Assembly (NCBI GenBank): GCA_026122225.1
Contig: JANEZZ010000301.1
Span: forward strand, 186,001-250,000
Reading direction: 5' to 3'
Source: Heloderma charlesbogerti
Lineage: Eukaryota > Chordata > Lepidosauria > Squamata > Helodermatidae
DNA: 64,000 nt
The first letter of the stretch is position 1. Each line of letters opens with the position of its first letter. A program made the position numbers and the translations under genes. Positions 33,885 to 45,839 of the stretch are shown here, in pieces. Below the pieces are notes generated by a model. The model was given only the letters and a program-made list of their open reading frames with translations. It ran no database searches and was not told where the DNA came from.

Positions 33885-35245
33885 AAGTTCAAAAGATGTG
33901 TTTTGACCTCCTTTCTGATTGCAGAGAGAGTAGGGACCAGTCACAACTCTAAAAGGAGTGCATTCCAGAGTTTGGGAGCAAGACAGCAGAAAGCCCTTTC
34001 CGCATACTCAGCAAGTGGGCCTCTGTAAGAGAGGGTGTCATCAAAAAGACCTCTTCTGCTGATCTTCATAATTGAGAAAGTTCATACTTAGATGGTTGGT
34101 CCCTCAGACAGCCAGGCCCTAAGCCATTTGGAGCTTTAAAGGTTAAAGCCAACACCTTGTACTGGACCCAGAACACGCTTGGCAACCAAAGCAGATCTTT
34201 CTGTACTGGAGTGATGTGATCACGATACCATGCACTGGTTAGCAGCCTAGCTGCTAACCAACTGAAGCTTCTGGAAGCTCTTCAAGGGTAGCCCCATGTA
34301 GAGTGCATTGCAGTAGTCTACCCATGATGTAACCAAGGCACAGATAACTGTTGCCAGATCAGTCTGACTAAGGAGCAGCTGCAGCTAGCAGACTAGATGT
34401 AGTTGTGCAAACAGGCTCCTCACCACTGCTGGCACCTGAAAATCCAAAGACAGCATAGGATCCAGGACACACCCAAGCAACAAACCTGTGGTTTCAGGGG
34501 GAGTCCGACCCCATCCAGGACAGGTTGAATCCCAGTTCCCACGCTGGGTGTTCTGCTGACCAAGAGCTCTGTCTTTTCTGGATTTAAACTCAGTTTGCTC
34601 AACCTTATCCAGCCCATTATCAAATTTAGGGAATGTTCAAGTGTACAGACTGCTTTCTTGGAGTGAGAGGTAACAAAAAGCAACAGAGCTGAGTGTCATC
34701 AGTATATCGGTGGCATCTCACTCCCAAGCTCCATATAATTCCTTTCAGGTAGACGTTACGTAACACAGAGGGCAGAACCAAACCCTGTAGGACACCACAG
34801 TACAGGAGTGCAGCAAAAAGTGCAGCCTGCAGGCTGCATGTGGCCCACTAAGCCATTTCTGGTGGCCCGCCAGACCCCACATCTCCACCTGCAGTGGCAC
34901 TTCCAATCACTTGCTTTTCTCCAACCTCTCAGAGATTTGGCCCTCAAGGCCCAAAAGGTTGTGCATCCCTGCCATAGACCAATGACCACAGTGCCAAACA
35001 GTAGTCCCTCAACACCATCTTCTGGCCATGACCTGATAGGAAGGACCAGAACCACTGTAATACAGCACTCCAAAAGCCCAGCCCCAGCAGGAGGACTAGA
35101 AAGAGATCATGTCTGATGGTATCAAAAGCCACTGAGAGTTCCAGAAGAATTTGTAGGGTTGCACTCCTCCAATCCAGTCCCCAGCATAGGTCATCCACAT
35201 ATCTTGGCTGAAAAGCCCAGTTGAAATGGGTGAACTGAAATATCA
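33885..35245 (-). mobile_element. L2-like LINE, 3' half, degraded
   Basis: The minus strand reads SATLQILLELSVAFDTIRHD (RT motif A, LDLSAAFDT), LGFWSAVLQWFWSFLSG and LSLNPEKTELLVSRT. These are standard L2-like RT blocks. Frameshifts break it, and a short hAT-like MITE sits at 34801-34978. Confidence 0.75.
34801..34978. mobile_element. hAT-like MITE nested in L2
   Basis: CAGGAGTGCAGCAAAAAGTGCAG at the left and CAAAAGGTTGTGCATCCCTG at the right act as imperfect inverted ends. The interior has TGCATGTGGCCCACTAAG and TTTGGCCCTCAAGGCC. Continuity of the L2 frame is better with it removed. Confidence 0.5.
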
Positions 35246-35317
35246 CCCAAGCTAAAAATTAGTTGTTGAGTAATGGAGATAATGTATTTACATGCCATGT
35301 GTACAAGACACAAGTAG

Positions 35318-36137
35318 TAGGGATGCTGCAAGCATCCGTGCAGGGGATAGAGTCCAATGGACTCCCCCGTGCTTGGCCCTCCTGACTTGGCTTGCTGAGC
35401 CCCCACCTCCACCTGCCAAGCTACATGAACTGCCAGGACTTACCAGCCCCGCCCACGCATTTCTAACCAAATCGCAAATAGTGACTTGCTATTTTCCGTA
35501 AGTTAGATGGATCTTGCGTTTTCTGTCCACCCATTGTGCACAAAATTTAACTTTTTAAAAACCAGTTGCTGCAGGTGCACAGCTCAGTGGGGGATGGGGT
35601 GGGTCCTTTCTCCTCCTCCCCTCCCAGCTACCGGAAGGCAGCGCCTTGAGGGAAGGGGGAAGGTGAGGGGGAAGCCCCTCTCGCCACCCTCCTCTCATCA
35701 AGCCGCTGCCCCCACATAGCTGACCTGAGATGGGAGGGGGATGAAGGAATGACCCTTTCTCCCCCTCCCCTCCCAGTACCCAGTACAAATATAGAGCCCC
35801 TTTTACACAAGATGGAGCTCTACATTTTCATAGATTTTATTGTTGTGAGCAATGGTGGCCAGAAAGGGCCAGTTCTACAACATTAGAGGCCTCTAATGTT
35901 GTGGAAATGGCCCTTTCCAGCCACCGTTGTGCACAGCAATAAATCCACCAAAAAAATAGAGCCCCATCTTGCGTGAAAGATGGAGGCTCGCATAGAGGAG
36001 CGGGCAGCTGCAGTGCGCTCCTGGACTGCTTGCCGAGCCCTCTGGGGGCTCGCGCAGCCTGGCTCATGTGGGCGGGCGGCAGCGACGACTGCTGGAACGC
36101 CCACGAGCACGGACTCTAATGAGTTTATCCATCCCTA
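35318..36137. mobile_element. Fold-back hAT-like transposon, copy 3
   Basis: Ends TAGGGATG and CATCCCTA; flanks gacacaag at 35307-35314 and 36138-36145 are identical, with an extra TAG between the left flank and end. The inner palindrome is centred near 35885 (ACATTAGAGGCCTCTAATGT), a core different from copies 1 and 6. An imperfect hairpin lies near the left end (GAGTCCAATGGACTC). A donor-like site (CTG|GTAAGT, minus strand) is at 35438-35445; none was seen at the right. Confidence 0.78.
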
Positions 36138-36195
36138 GACACAAGTGTATACTTTCTACCAGTAAGCAAAATGCAAGCATGACGACATTACTCAC

Positions 36196-36426
36196 ATATC
36201 AGTAGCAGGAACGCAGCCAAGATTGCACCAACTGCTCCTGCTCCGAGACTCACTGAGCCGAAGGCCAGTTTCTTCTCTGGCTCACACGTGATCCCATCCA
36301 GGCAGCGACACACCATGACATGCAGGTTCTGCTTGCTGGAAAGCCCCTGCCTGTCCCAAATTTGGAAAGGCACTGAGTAATTGCCTGGAGGGAGGCTTCT
36401 CAACAGAAAGAGCTCAACTGAATCAC
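36196..36426 (-). CDS. CDH26: CDH26 exon: membrane-proximal region and first half of membrane segment
   Basis: Acceptor TTGCTTTTTCAG|GTGATT, donor GATAT|GTGAGT, 77 codons, phase 1. LRSLPPGNYSVPFQIWDRQG and KQNLHVMVCRCLDG match the CDH26 membrane-proximal domain. The hydrophobic run VSLGAGAVGAILAAFLLLI begins the membrane span. NYS is a possible N-glycosylation site. Confidence 0.95.
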
Positions 36427-37183
36427 CTGAAAAAGCAAAGAGAGAGAAGGATGAACACATTCTTAGGTTATTACTTCTGCCGACAATACAGTGCTGATAC
36501 TGCAGACAAGAACTAGCAGCGTGATGCCTTCCAAATATCACCAACCAGATGAAAACCCTTTTGAGATTCTTGGAGTTGGATGGATCCTTGCAAATCCTCC
36601 AGGTGGAGGCAACAGGCAGAAAAAATTATATCAGATGCGACTCCCAATTTGGATGAAAACTGGAAAAGTCGTGGGGTGTGGGGTGTCACTGGGACGAGCC
36701 CTTCATGCTTCCTCACACACATCTTCCCTGACAAACTCCTTCTGGGCTACAGAACATGGGGACATCACAGCTAATATGCAGGGTCTATTTATGTATGTAC
36801 AGTTAAGTCTCTTTATATATGCCTCCCATCAATTGCCTTACTGTGGTATGCTTCCTTTTCTCTCTCCTTCACAGCTGCATCTCTCCTCCTCCCTTACTTT
36901 TTCCTCTTACTGTCCTCTTAGGGAAAGGGAGAAGCAGATGTCTTGGGCTTAAGGTGGAGGTCCTCTCCTCCCCCTGTAGTTAGCAATACAGGCACAGCTC
37001 TGTTGTTGGTATTGCTCTGGCCAAGCTTCTTGCTACCTGTCCCATGCAGTTCTAACATCAGTATCTCCTGCCAGCCTCCACCATCTTCCTCTTGCCCTGC
37101 CTGCCTGTAGGGCCCTTTAAAGACCCACCCCTGCCACAAAGAAGAAATAGGGCAAGCCACATCACAGTTTGAGGGCAACTTAC

Positions 37184-37417
37184 CAAAGTTTTCTCCCAGT
37201 TTCCAAGAATTTTTCATATTTCCCAAGGCCTCTCCTAGCTCAAACATAAAGGGACCTGCATATGGATAGGAATCATTATCCTCTGCTTTTACAATGAAAT
37301 GGTCTTTTTCTTTTCCATCGCAGACCACCAAAGATGGTGTAACTAACACTGGAGCATTGTCGTTAAGGTCAGACAGGTGAAGTTCGATGGTGCCTGTGCC
37401 AGTCAGTGGTGGAACAC
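37184..37417 (-). CDS. CDH26: CDH26 exon: end of EC4 and start of EC5-like domain
   Basis: Acceptor CCATTAG|GTGTTC, donor ACTTTG|GTAAGT, 78 codons in phase 1. LHLSDLNDNAPV carries a canonical DxNDNAP calcium linker. FMFELGEALGN and SWKLGENFG match the mammalian FELDN..GN...WKLG.N.G. Confidence 0.95.
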
Positions 37418-37854
37418 CTAATGGCGAAACACAGCATTTTGCTTTAACTGAAGAACTGCCAGAACAGGAAGGAACCTTCCAGATAAGAGATGGATTTCAC
37501 CCATGGGCTTTAGTCACTTTCCGCACCATTGTGCTCCAGAGGCCACATGTGTTGTCAACTTCAGGTCATCATACACTATTCAAGCTGGACCTGTTTGGCA
37601 AACTCTCAAGGACACATCATATGTCAGAGTTCATCTGGCGGTCAAAAAGGAATGTATGACTTCACAGCATTTTTTCTTTACATGATGGGAGAATGCCTTT
37701 GTTCTCTCTCTCTCTCTCTCTTTCTTTGTCTAGTATACTGGAGCTGAACTACACTAGAGGAGCCTCCATGCACTTCATGTGCTCTGTGGCATAATTTGCA
37801 GCCCACCAGCCACATATTGTGGGCTGCCAGATGCTTGAGATTTGGGGGAATTGT

Positions 37855-38035
37855 TGTAGATCAGTGGCAGGCACAGGCTTGCACAGAAAAGCTCCCTAAT
37901 TCAATCTCTGGCCTCTCTAGATAGGCTTGGAAAGACCCCTGTCTGAAGCCCAGGAGAGCTGCTGCAAATCAGCACAGGCAATATTGAACTATGGTCTAAC
38001 TCAGTCATAAGGCAGCTTCTTATGACAAACACCTC
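37855..38035 (+). mobile_element. tRNA-derived MIR-like reptile SINE
   Basis: AATTCAATCTCTGGCC, GAAAGACCCCTGTCTGAA, GAGAGCTGCTGCAAATCAG and GTCTAACTCAGTCATAAGG follow the order of a common reptile SINE with B-box-like TTCAATC. The 3' end is TTCTTATGA. A minus-strand relative lies at 56735. Confidence 0.62.
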
Positions 38036-38851
38036 TTTTTCTTGTTGTTAAGTGTCCCAGGCAGATTAGCACAAGGAGGAGGTTTATCAAACCCTAGATG
38101 GACCAACATACCTTGCTGGTGGGCTATGCCCAGCTTGGGGGTCACCAGTTGTATAAGTCAACCAACTGCCCCAACTAACTTTGATAAATGACCAAATATC
38201 ATCCTCATTCCATTATTTACTACTAAGCAGTGACAATTACCTGGCTTTATGTATCAGAGGCAGCAATTCTATGTCCCCTAGTCAGCATCTCGGGGGAAAC
38301 AGGATTGTTCTGTTTCCTGGCTCCAAGCTTGTGGACAGGGCTCTGAGCTCAGAGTAAGGAAACCATGCTTCCCCACCCCTCTCCTCCTCATAGCCTCTGC
38401 AGAGAGAACTGTGCCGGCTACCTGTCCACGCTCACAAAACGGTGCGTGGAGGTGGGGAAAAGGAGGTGGTCCCGGAGCCAGGGAGGAGACTGGGGATGTG
38501 GGGCTACAAGGTTAAACTAAACTGAGTTATTCACCATCTAGAGAAACATCATACCTTCATTATTTCAATTTCACCGATCTTTCCATCATTTACCAGAAAA
38601 AGATAGGAAGGGTTGAGAATGAATAACAAATTGTTTTTCAGATAATCAAAAGAAACTTTCCATCAAAACATTTCATATTTGGGTAGCAATCCTAAGCACA
38701 TTTACTTGGAAGTAAATCCCAGTGAAATCAATGTGAATATGGTTAGGATTTAAATGTCATTTGAAATCTTCGTATGTGCAGGAAAATGCCTGAAGAGCAA
38801 TTCCTAACTTAAATTTACTTACCAAAAATAAATACAAAAGTTCAAGACTTC

Positions 38852-38854
<3 letters not shown>

Positions 38855-38896
<42 letters not shown>
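38855..38896. repeat. (ATT)n microsatellite
   Basis: About 14 ATT units. It immediately precedes the target duplication of fold-back copy 4. Confidence 0.95.
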
Positions 38897-38897
<1 letters not shown>

Positions 38898-38919
38898 CCA
38901 GTTGTGGTTAGGCTTAACG

Positions 38920-41291
38920 TAGGGATGGCGTAGAATTCCACCACGGACCCCAATGAGGCTGGATTCTAAAGAATCCGGTCCCCCGGAGTCCGTGGCGGAA
39001 TGGCACCACTCACCTCCACCTCCCTGAGGACCCATCCGGAGCCGGATCCTCCTCATAGCAATCCTGCAAAGCCGCCGGCTGGCTCTGGAGCGCCAGCAAT
39101 ATGGCCGCCATTGCCATATCGCTGGCTGAGGGGGACTGTCTCTGAATGCAAATGGCATCCAGCATGCCATTTGCGGCCGTAATGGTCTTAGCTTAAGCTA
39201 AATGCAGCCATTTACAGCTGCATTTACCTTAAACTAAGACCTTTACGGCCACAAATGGCATTGTTGTTGTTGTTCAGTCGTTCAGTCGTGTCCGACTCTT
39301 CGTGACCCCATGGACCATAGCATGCCAGGCCTTCCTGTCCTGCGCTCTCTTCCGGACTGTGCTCAAGTCCATATTCATTGCATCCGTGATGCTATCTAGC
39401 CACCTCATCCTCTGCTGTCCCCTTCTCCTTTTGCCTTCAATCTTTCCCAGCATCAGGGTCTTTTCCAGGAAGTTTTCTCTTCGCATTAGGTGGCCAAAAT
39501 ATTTGAGCTTCAGCTTCAGGATCTGTCCTTCCAATGAGCAGTCAGGGTTGATTTCCTTTAGGATTGACTGATTTGACCTCCTTGCAGTCCAGGGGCCTCG
39601 TCAGAGTCTTCTCCAGCACCACAGTTCGAAAGCATCGATTCTTCAGCGCTCAGCCTTCCTTATAGTCCAGCTCTCTCACAGCCATACGTTGCTACTGGGA
39701 AAACCATAGCTTTGATTAGACGGACCTTTGTCGGCAAGGTGATGTCTCTGTTTCTTACTATGCTGTCTAGGTTTGCCATAGCTTTCCTCCCAAGGAGCAA
39801 GCGTCTTTTAATTTCATGGCTACAGTCACCGTCTGCGGTGATCTTGGAGCCCAAGAAAATAAAATTTGTCACTGCTTCCATTTCTTCCCCTTCTATATGC
39901 CAGGAAGTGATGGGGCCAGATGCCATGAACTTAGTTGTTTTAATGTTGAGTTTCAAACCAGCTTTTGCACTCTCCTCTTTCACCCTCCACAAGAGGCTCT
40001 TTAGATCCTCTTCGCTTTCTGCCATTAGGGTGGTATCGTCTGCGTATCTGAGGTTGTTGATAATTCTCCCGGCAATCTTAATTCCGACCTGTGATTCATC
40101 CAACCCGGCGTTTCTCATGATGTACTCTGCAGATAAGTTAAATAAGCAGGGTGACAATATGCAGCCTTGTCATACTCCTTTCCCAATTTTGAACCAATCG
40201 GTTGTTCCATGTCCGGTTCTTACTGTTGCTTCTTGGCCCTCGTACAGGTTTCTCAGGAGACAAGTAAGGTGGTCTGGTACTCCCATCTCTTTAAGAATGT
40301 GCCACAGTTTGTTGTGATCCACACAATCAAAGGCTTTAGCGTAGTCAATGAAGCAGAAATAGACGCTTTTCTGGAATTCTCTTGCTTTCTCCATGATCCA
40401 GCGAATGTTGGTGATTTGATCTCTAGTTCCTCTGCCTCTTCGAAACCCCGCTTGTACTTCTGGTAGTTCTCGGTTCACATACTGCTGAAGCCTAGTTTGT
40501 AGGATTTTGAGCATAACCTTGCTGGCATGTGAACTGAGCGCAATTGTACGGTAGTTTGAACACTCTTTGGCATTGCTCTTCTTTGGCACTGGAATGTAAA
40601 CTGACCTTTTCCAGTCTTGCGGCCATTGTTGAGTGTTCCAAATGTGTTGGCATATTGAATGCAGCACTTTAACAGCATCATCTTTTAGGATTTTAAATAG
40701 CTCAGCTGGAATACTGTCATCTCCACTAGCTTTGTTGTTAGTAATGCTTCCTAAGGCCCACTTGACTTCACTCTCGAGGATGTCCGGCTCAAGTTCAGTG
40801 ACCGCACTATCATGGCTATCAGGGACATTAAGATCTTTCCTGTATAGTTCTTCTGTGTATTCTTTCCACCTCTTCTTAATCTCATCTGCTTCTGTTAGGT
40901 CCCTGCCTTCTTTGTCCTTTATCATGCCTGTCTTTGCACAAAATGTTCCCTTGATATCTCCGATTTTCTTGAAGAGATCTCTAGTCTTTCCCATTCTATT
41001 GTTTTCTTCAATTTCTTTGCATTGTTCATTTAAGAAGGCCTTCTTGTCTCTCCTTGCTATTCTCACAAATGGCATACTAGACGCCATTTGCATCCACAGT
41101 CAATCAGCCCAGCCAGCGATATGGCAATGGTGGCCGTATCGCTGGTGCTTTGGAGCCGGCTGGTGGCTCTGAGGAATCGCCACAGAGCGGAGCTGGCCGG
41201 CCGGGATTCCGGGGGTGGGGGCAGATCGCCTCCCTCCCCCCTGTGGACACCCCCCCCCCGGGACGGCAGGTAAGCCGTCCGCCCATCCTTA
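38920..41291. mobile_element. Fold-back hAT-like transposon, copy 4, carrying a nested BovB
   Basis: Ends TAGGGATG and CATCCTTA; flanks gcttaacg (38912-38919) and gcttaaag (41292-41299) agree at 7 of 8. Without the BovB it is about 560 bp. The hairpin at about 38934-38998 pairs ATTCCACCACGGAC with GTCCGTGGCGGAAT. Donor-like sites: 39008-39015 (minus) and 41268-41275 (plus). ATG frames lead to each: MAMAAILLALQSQPA on the minus side and MAMVAVSLVLWSRLVALRN on the plus side, so the two arms encode diverged mirror versions of the same peptide start. Confidence 0.78.
39261..41063 (-). mobile_element. BovB LINE, 5'-truncated, nested in fold-back copy 4
   Basis: Flanked by a perfect 11-bp duplication CACAAATGGCA (39250-39260 and 41064-41074), which fixes both ends. 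The minus strand reads reverse transcriptase from ARRDKKAFLNEQCK through CFIDYAKAFDCVDH and LRYADDTTLMAESE to the 3' UTR and (CAA)n. Frames 41093-40170, 40157-39660 and 39534-39274 are separated by small lesions. Confidence 0.95.
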
Positions 41292-41790
41292 GCTTAAAGT
41301 GCAAAATTATGAATGTTAAGTTGGAAATGAAATCATGCTAAGTTTAATAGGACATACCCCCAATTATGCATGTATAGGGCTGCAGCATTTATAATTTTAG
41401 AAGAGAGAAAGCTATAGAAGTATTGGATTTGGCAATCTTATTGACTTGTTAGTAAGGAACAACATTAATATTTAAGTAAATCTTTGAAATGGGATATAAA
41501 AAAAGTCAAAACTGAAAAGCTCTGATTCAAATCCTGAAGCTTTTTTTATATGTGCAATATATTGATTTTAATAAAACACTATGAAATGTGCAACATACAA
41601 ATAAAACATCAAAATTCCATAGCATTTCTATTACTGTACAATTGTGGCCCATATCAAACTTCATTTAAAATACCCAAGCGAATCCTATCCCTGAGGAAAT
41701 ACACTAATTATTGTAAAGGAAAGCATTTTAGAAAGGCAGCCAAATTTTGTCCCAAAAAGCCCATTGAGGTTGTACCAGATTTGGATCAGT

Positions 41791-42136
41791 GGGCAGTATC
41801 CAATCCTGCTTGTCCATGCGCAAGGCCAAATGCTGCTTCTGTTCTGCATGCAGACAGCCCTGCCCATTCTGTTGCAAAAGCAGCCCCCACCACTTGCACA
41901 TTGGGAAATTAGCACTTCCGAGCACAAGCTCTGAAACGAGTAGAAACACCCATTTCTGTAAGGGGGCAGGTTGGTAGAGCTCCCTTACGTGAGCTCCGCC
42001 AACCTGGCCCCTTCCAGAAATGAGTGTTTCCGCTCCTTTCAGGTTGCCCCATGGAAATGCTAAATCACCGTTGTGCAAGTGGTGGGCGCCGCTTGCACAA
42101 CAGAATCAGCACAACCGCCCAGTTGGATACTGCCCC
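41791..42136. mobile_element. MITE with GGGCAGTATCCAA ends
   Basis: Left end GGGCAGTATCCAATC and right end AGTTGGATACTGCCCC are inverted. Internal paired blocks around AAATGAGTGTTTCCGC give a partial fold-back. A second copy is at 42500-42764 and a half copy near 58235. Confidence 0.7.
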
Positions 42137-42249
42137 ATTTGAAGCTTTGGTTGCAGCATGAATATTTTAATCTCTCCCACAATTTTCAAGAGCACCAGAG
42201 ACAAGCAAGTAGCTGGTGGATTCCAGCTGTTGCTTGAGAAGGAACTTAC

Positions 42250-42392
42250 CATCATCGGTGGCATGAATCACAATGGTGTACGCACTGTTGTTTATATGAG
42301 GAGATTCCCTATCAAGCGTTTTCAGAGTCATCACAATCCCAGAGTTTTCATCGACAGTCACCCAGCCACTTGGGTCAGAAGCTACTTTGTAT
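42250..42392 (-). CDS. CDH26: CDH26 exon: EC4 body
   Basis: Acceptor TTGTTCGTTAAG|ATACAA, donor GATGATG|GTAAGT, 143 bases linking phase 2 to phase 1. SGWVTVDENSGIVMTLKTLD and RESPHINNS carry the cadherin LDRE block; the match to CDH26 is very close. Confidence 0.95.
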
Positions 42393-42499
42393 CTTAACGA
42401 ACAAATCAAACATTTAAAAAATGAGTGATAAAACATCCTGAACAGCTAAGTATAGCAGACAGCATTTGCTTCCCAACCCTCCACAGAACTGGAAACCAA

Positions 42500-42764
42500 G
42501 GGCAGTATCCAATGCCGCCCTTGCACGGGCTGCCCAGGAACAGCAGTGGCACATGCACGGCCCCTACCACAGGCAGCTGTGATGTGGTACTTCCAAGGGG
42601 AAATGCTGCAGTGAGCGGGAAAGCTCATTTCTGGAAGGGGCAGGCTAGTTTCAGCACTTGCCCCTGGAAGCACTACGCCATGGCCACCAGTCGTAGGGGC
42701 TGTGTGTGCACCACCACCGGCGTGCTTGAGCCACCCAGACAAGAGTGGCATTGGATACTACCCC
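42500..42764. mobile_element. MITE with GGGCAGTATCCAA ends, second copy
   Basis: GGGCAGTATCCAATGCC at the left pairs with GGCATTGGATACTACCCC at the right. Inner sequence differs from the copy 370 bp away apart from AAGCTCATTTCTGGAAGGGG-like blocks. Confidence 0.7.
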
Positions 42765-42874
42765 AAATATCATAGAGCTAAACTAGCGCTGCAAAAATGA
42801 AGCAGATAGAGACTGTTGTGAAATTGGCCTATAAAGTAATCACAGAGTCCTGATAGGGCAAACGCAATCCCAGT

Positions 42875-43440
42875 GATTTTATTTTTTATTTTTTAATTTA
42901 TTTTATTTATTTAATTCAAACATTTGTGTCCTGCCCCATGTCATTAAGATCTCAGGGCAGCGTACCAATAAAATCAATTTAAACGGTATAAAACAATAAA
43001 TAATTTAAACAGCTAAAAGCATATTAAACCATTAAACACGCTAATACCAATTACAAAATCTAAAACAATAAACAGTTATAACGGTGTGCAACTTTAGGGA
43101 ATTCAGTTAGCCCTCAAAGGCTTTGGTGAAAAGCTATGTTTTAACTTGGAGCTGAAACGACACCAACATCTGCGCCAATCAGGCCTCCAAGGGGAGGGCA
43201 TTCCACAACTGGGATGCCACAGCAGCAAAGACCCTTCTCTGCTGTGGACACTGATGTCCACTGTGTGTCTGTATCACTGGCCTCAAGCTGAATCTATGCC
43301 TCTTGCAGCCTCTGGGGTCCATTTCAAGTTTGGTCCAGCTTTCCCATATTATCCTGTCTAACCCAGAGTTTAATTTGTGGCAGAACTCAGCCCTAGTATT
43401 GGTTTTCAGTGCTAGAGGACAACTCTGAAACATATAAAGA
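42875..43440 (-). mobile_element. L2-like LINE 3' fragment
   Basis: The minus strand reads RRVFAAVASQLWNALPLEA, the conserved C-terminal block of L2-like proteins, then a 3' UTR with CTGCCCCATGTCATTAAGATC and a T/A-rich tail. Confidence 0.7.
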
Positions 43441-43655
43441 ACAGATTAGTGTCTCTGAGGAGGTGCAGAGTGCATTCCTCTTGGCACTGTGTAACTACAG
43501 GAATCTGGTTCTCCCATGTCAGGAATTAGGGGAGGAGATTCAAGACCAGATGGTAGTGTTTCCATAACAATTCACAACTTCAATTTTTAAAGAAAATGAA
43601 GCACTAGCCTGCTCAAATGTAAACTTGACAACAATAAGAAGGTGGGAAGACGCAG

Positions 43656-43790
43656 TCTTCCCCAACCTGGTGCCTTCCAGATGTCCTAGGACTACAACTC
43701 TCAGAATCCCCCAGCCAACTATGCAATGCTGGCTGGGGGACTCTGGGAGTTGTAGTCCAACACATTTGGAAGGTGTCACCTTGGGGAAGG
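43656..43790. mobile_element. Palindromic hAT-like MITE
   Basis: CTTCCCCAACCTGGTGCC and GGACTACAACTCTCAG pair with CTGGGAGTTGTAGTCC and CACCTTGGGGAAGG. The two halves meet near GCCAACTATGCAATGCTGGC. A similar but more decayed copy is at 46171. Confidence 0.8.
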
Positions 43791-44119
43791 CTCCCCTTAC
43801 CCCAATGATTAATCTGGCTTATAAAGGATTAGGCACACATGGATTTCATTTGAGAGGTTTTGGGATCAGGAAAGTGTGTTACTTATTTATGATTTGTTTC
43901 AATATTTTAAAAAGGAAATGATTAGATTTTATCATCTTATCTTATTTCTTATATCTATAATTCCAAGTCAGGAGTTAGTTGGTCATCACTTTTTGATTGC
44001 CTTCCCATTGACAGATTCTCATGAAACACACTTCATTGGAAAGCTCTTGACACGCAGATTCCACGAATAACGACAGTTTTCACTATAATTTAAAGCTGGG
44101 AGTTTCTTTGTATCCATAA

Positions 44120-45560
44120 AGCTTTTTTAAACAAGAATTTGGGTATTGACTGTGTAGACAGGCTGCTGAAGGAGCTCATGAGCAATGACAACCCATTCAA
44201 TGGAAAGTCTATCATGTTTGGTGGTGACTTTAGGCCCACATGGTGCCCATACAGCCATCATTGGCCAGCCAGTCAAGAAATCCAACACCTGGAACAGTGT
44301 CACCAAATACCAGCTTACTAGCAACATGCACACCCTAGAGAAAGAATTTGAATTTGCTGCCTAACTTCTGACTGTTGGTAATGGTTCCGCAGAAGACTTC
44401 CTAGCTGTTGGAGAAGACATGATCAAGATCCCAGGCTCATGCATTGTTAATGAGGACATTGTCTCTGCTGTCTATGGGACTGACTTTAGCAAGGCAGCTG
44501 TACATGCTAATGCAGGCAAGGTCATTCTGTGTACCGAAAACGAGCACTGTGACTACATCAACCAGTTGGTATTGGACAGAATGGAAGGGGAGGTAAGGAC
44601 CTACTTGAGCGCAGATGAAGTCACTGGTGATTGATTGATTGATTGACTTACAAATTTGTACACTGCTCCATACCTGAAACAGATTCCAGAGCAGTGAACA
44701 TAAGTAAAAAAGTAAAAATATAAAAAGAATTAAAACATTGTTATTAAAATCATTCTTCTAAAAACAGAATGCCAATAAAAACTATGGCTGGTTAGTTAAG
44801 GAATGCTTCCTGGAAAAGAGCTGTTTTCAGGAGGTGCCAAAAGCAACACAGTGTTGGTGCCTGCCTGAGCTCCAGGGGCAGGGAGTTCCAAAGAAAGGGG
44901 GCTACCACATTGAAGGCTCTTCTCTGGGTGGGCTCCAGTCGGGCCACAGGTCCATGTGGAACCACCAGGAGCAGGTGATGATCCCAGGCTTGATGTGCAA
45001 TATACTTCGGAGTTCCTAAACACTCTGAACCCAAGTGCTTTGCTGCCAAGCAAACTGACTCTGAAGAGGGGTGCTGTGGTCATCCTGCTAAGGAACCTGG
45101 ATGTGACCCAGGGTCTTATCAATGGCACAAGGTTCGTCATGCTTGCCATACAGAATAACTGTGCATCAGTTGTCCTTAAAGGACAAGCAAAGGGCAAGCC
45201 GATCTTCCTGCCAACCATCAGCCGTGCACCTTCCAACTCATCTCTCCCCTTCCATTTCAAGCGTCACCAGTTCCCCACTTGTCTGGCCTTTACCATTAGC
45301 ATCAACAAGAGCCAGGGACAGACTATGGGCCAAGTTGGCATCTATCTGCATACACCTGTCTTCTGCCATGGACAGATCTACGTTGCCATGAGTCATGTGC
45401 ACTCTTGGTACACCTCAAGATTCAAGTTGTTGATGGACCAGAACAAAAACATAGCAGTGGCCGCTCTGGAGTTTACACCAAGAACATTGTATTTAAGGAA
45501 GTTTTGTAAAGATAAAATATGTAACACTTTGAATGTTTCAATAAACACAGTTACTTAAGT
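44120..45560 (+). mobile_element. Helitron helicase (PIF1-like) remnant, interrupted by L2
   Basis: The frames read VDRLLKELMSNDNPFNGKSI and MFGGDFR (helicase motif II/III area), then IVSAVYG and ILCTENEHCDYIN, then after the insertion LTLKRGAVVILLRNLDVTQG, INGTRFV and FTISINKSQGQTM (motif VI), VGIYLHTPVFCHGQIYVAMS. This order is the C-terminal half of Helitron Rep-helicases. No Rep domain and no CTRR end was seen. It is degraded before 44400 but nearly open from 44956 to 45555. Confidence 0.85.
44637..44990 (-). mobile_element. L2-like LINE 3' fragment nested in Helitron
   Basis: The minus strand reads RRAFNVVAPFLWNSLPLELR and APTLCCFWHLLKTALF. The 3' end is CTGCTCCATACC plus a (TCAA)n tail at 44630-44655. 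It splits the Helitron helicase frame. Confidence 0.78.
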
Positions 45561-45839
45561 TAAACCTTTCATTAGATTTGATTTTTTCTGCAAACTGTGT
45601 TTGTGGGTAACCAAATGGTCGTTGTTGTTGTTGTTGCTGTAATATTCTACTCATCTAAAAGTAAAGATAGAGTGTGGCAAGGAATGGATTCTCTGTTAAG
45701 CTGCCACCACAGAAAGGCCACATTCTGGCTACTCATGGAGTGAACCTCTTGCCGGTGTGGAGCCCTATGCAGGGTTCCTCAGAAGACCTCATAATAATTA
45801 AGGTTGTTCATACCACAATTCCCAGCCAAAACTGCCCAC

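Noticed and set aside
36491..36952. 153-codon plus-strand frame opposite CDH26
   Set aside because: Overlaps a CDH26 intron and exon edge antisense, has no family motif and no splice or repeat context.
44419..44634. Independent small host gene
   Set aside because: It is part of the Helitron helicase, in order with flanking motifs.
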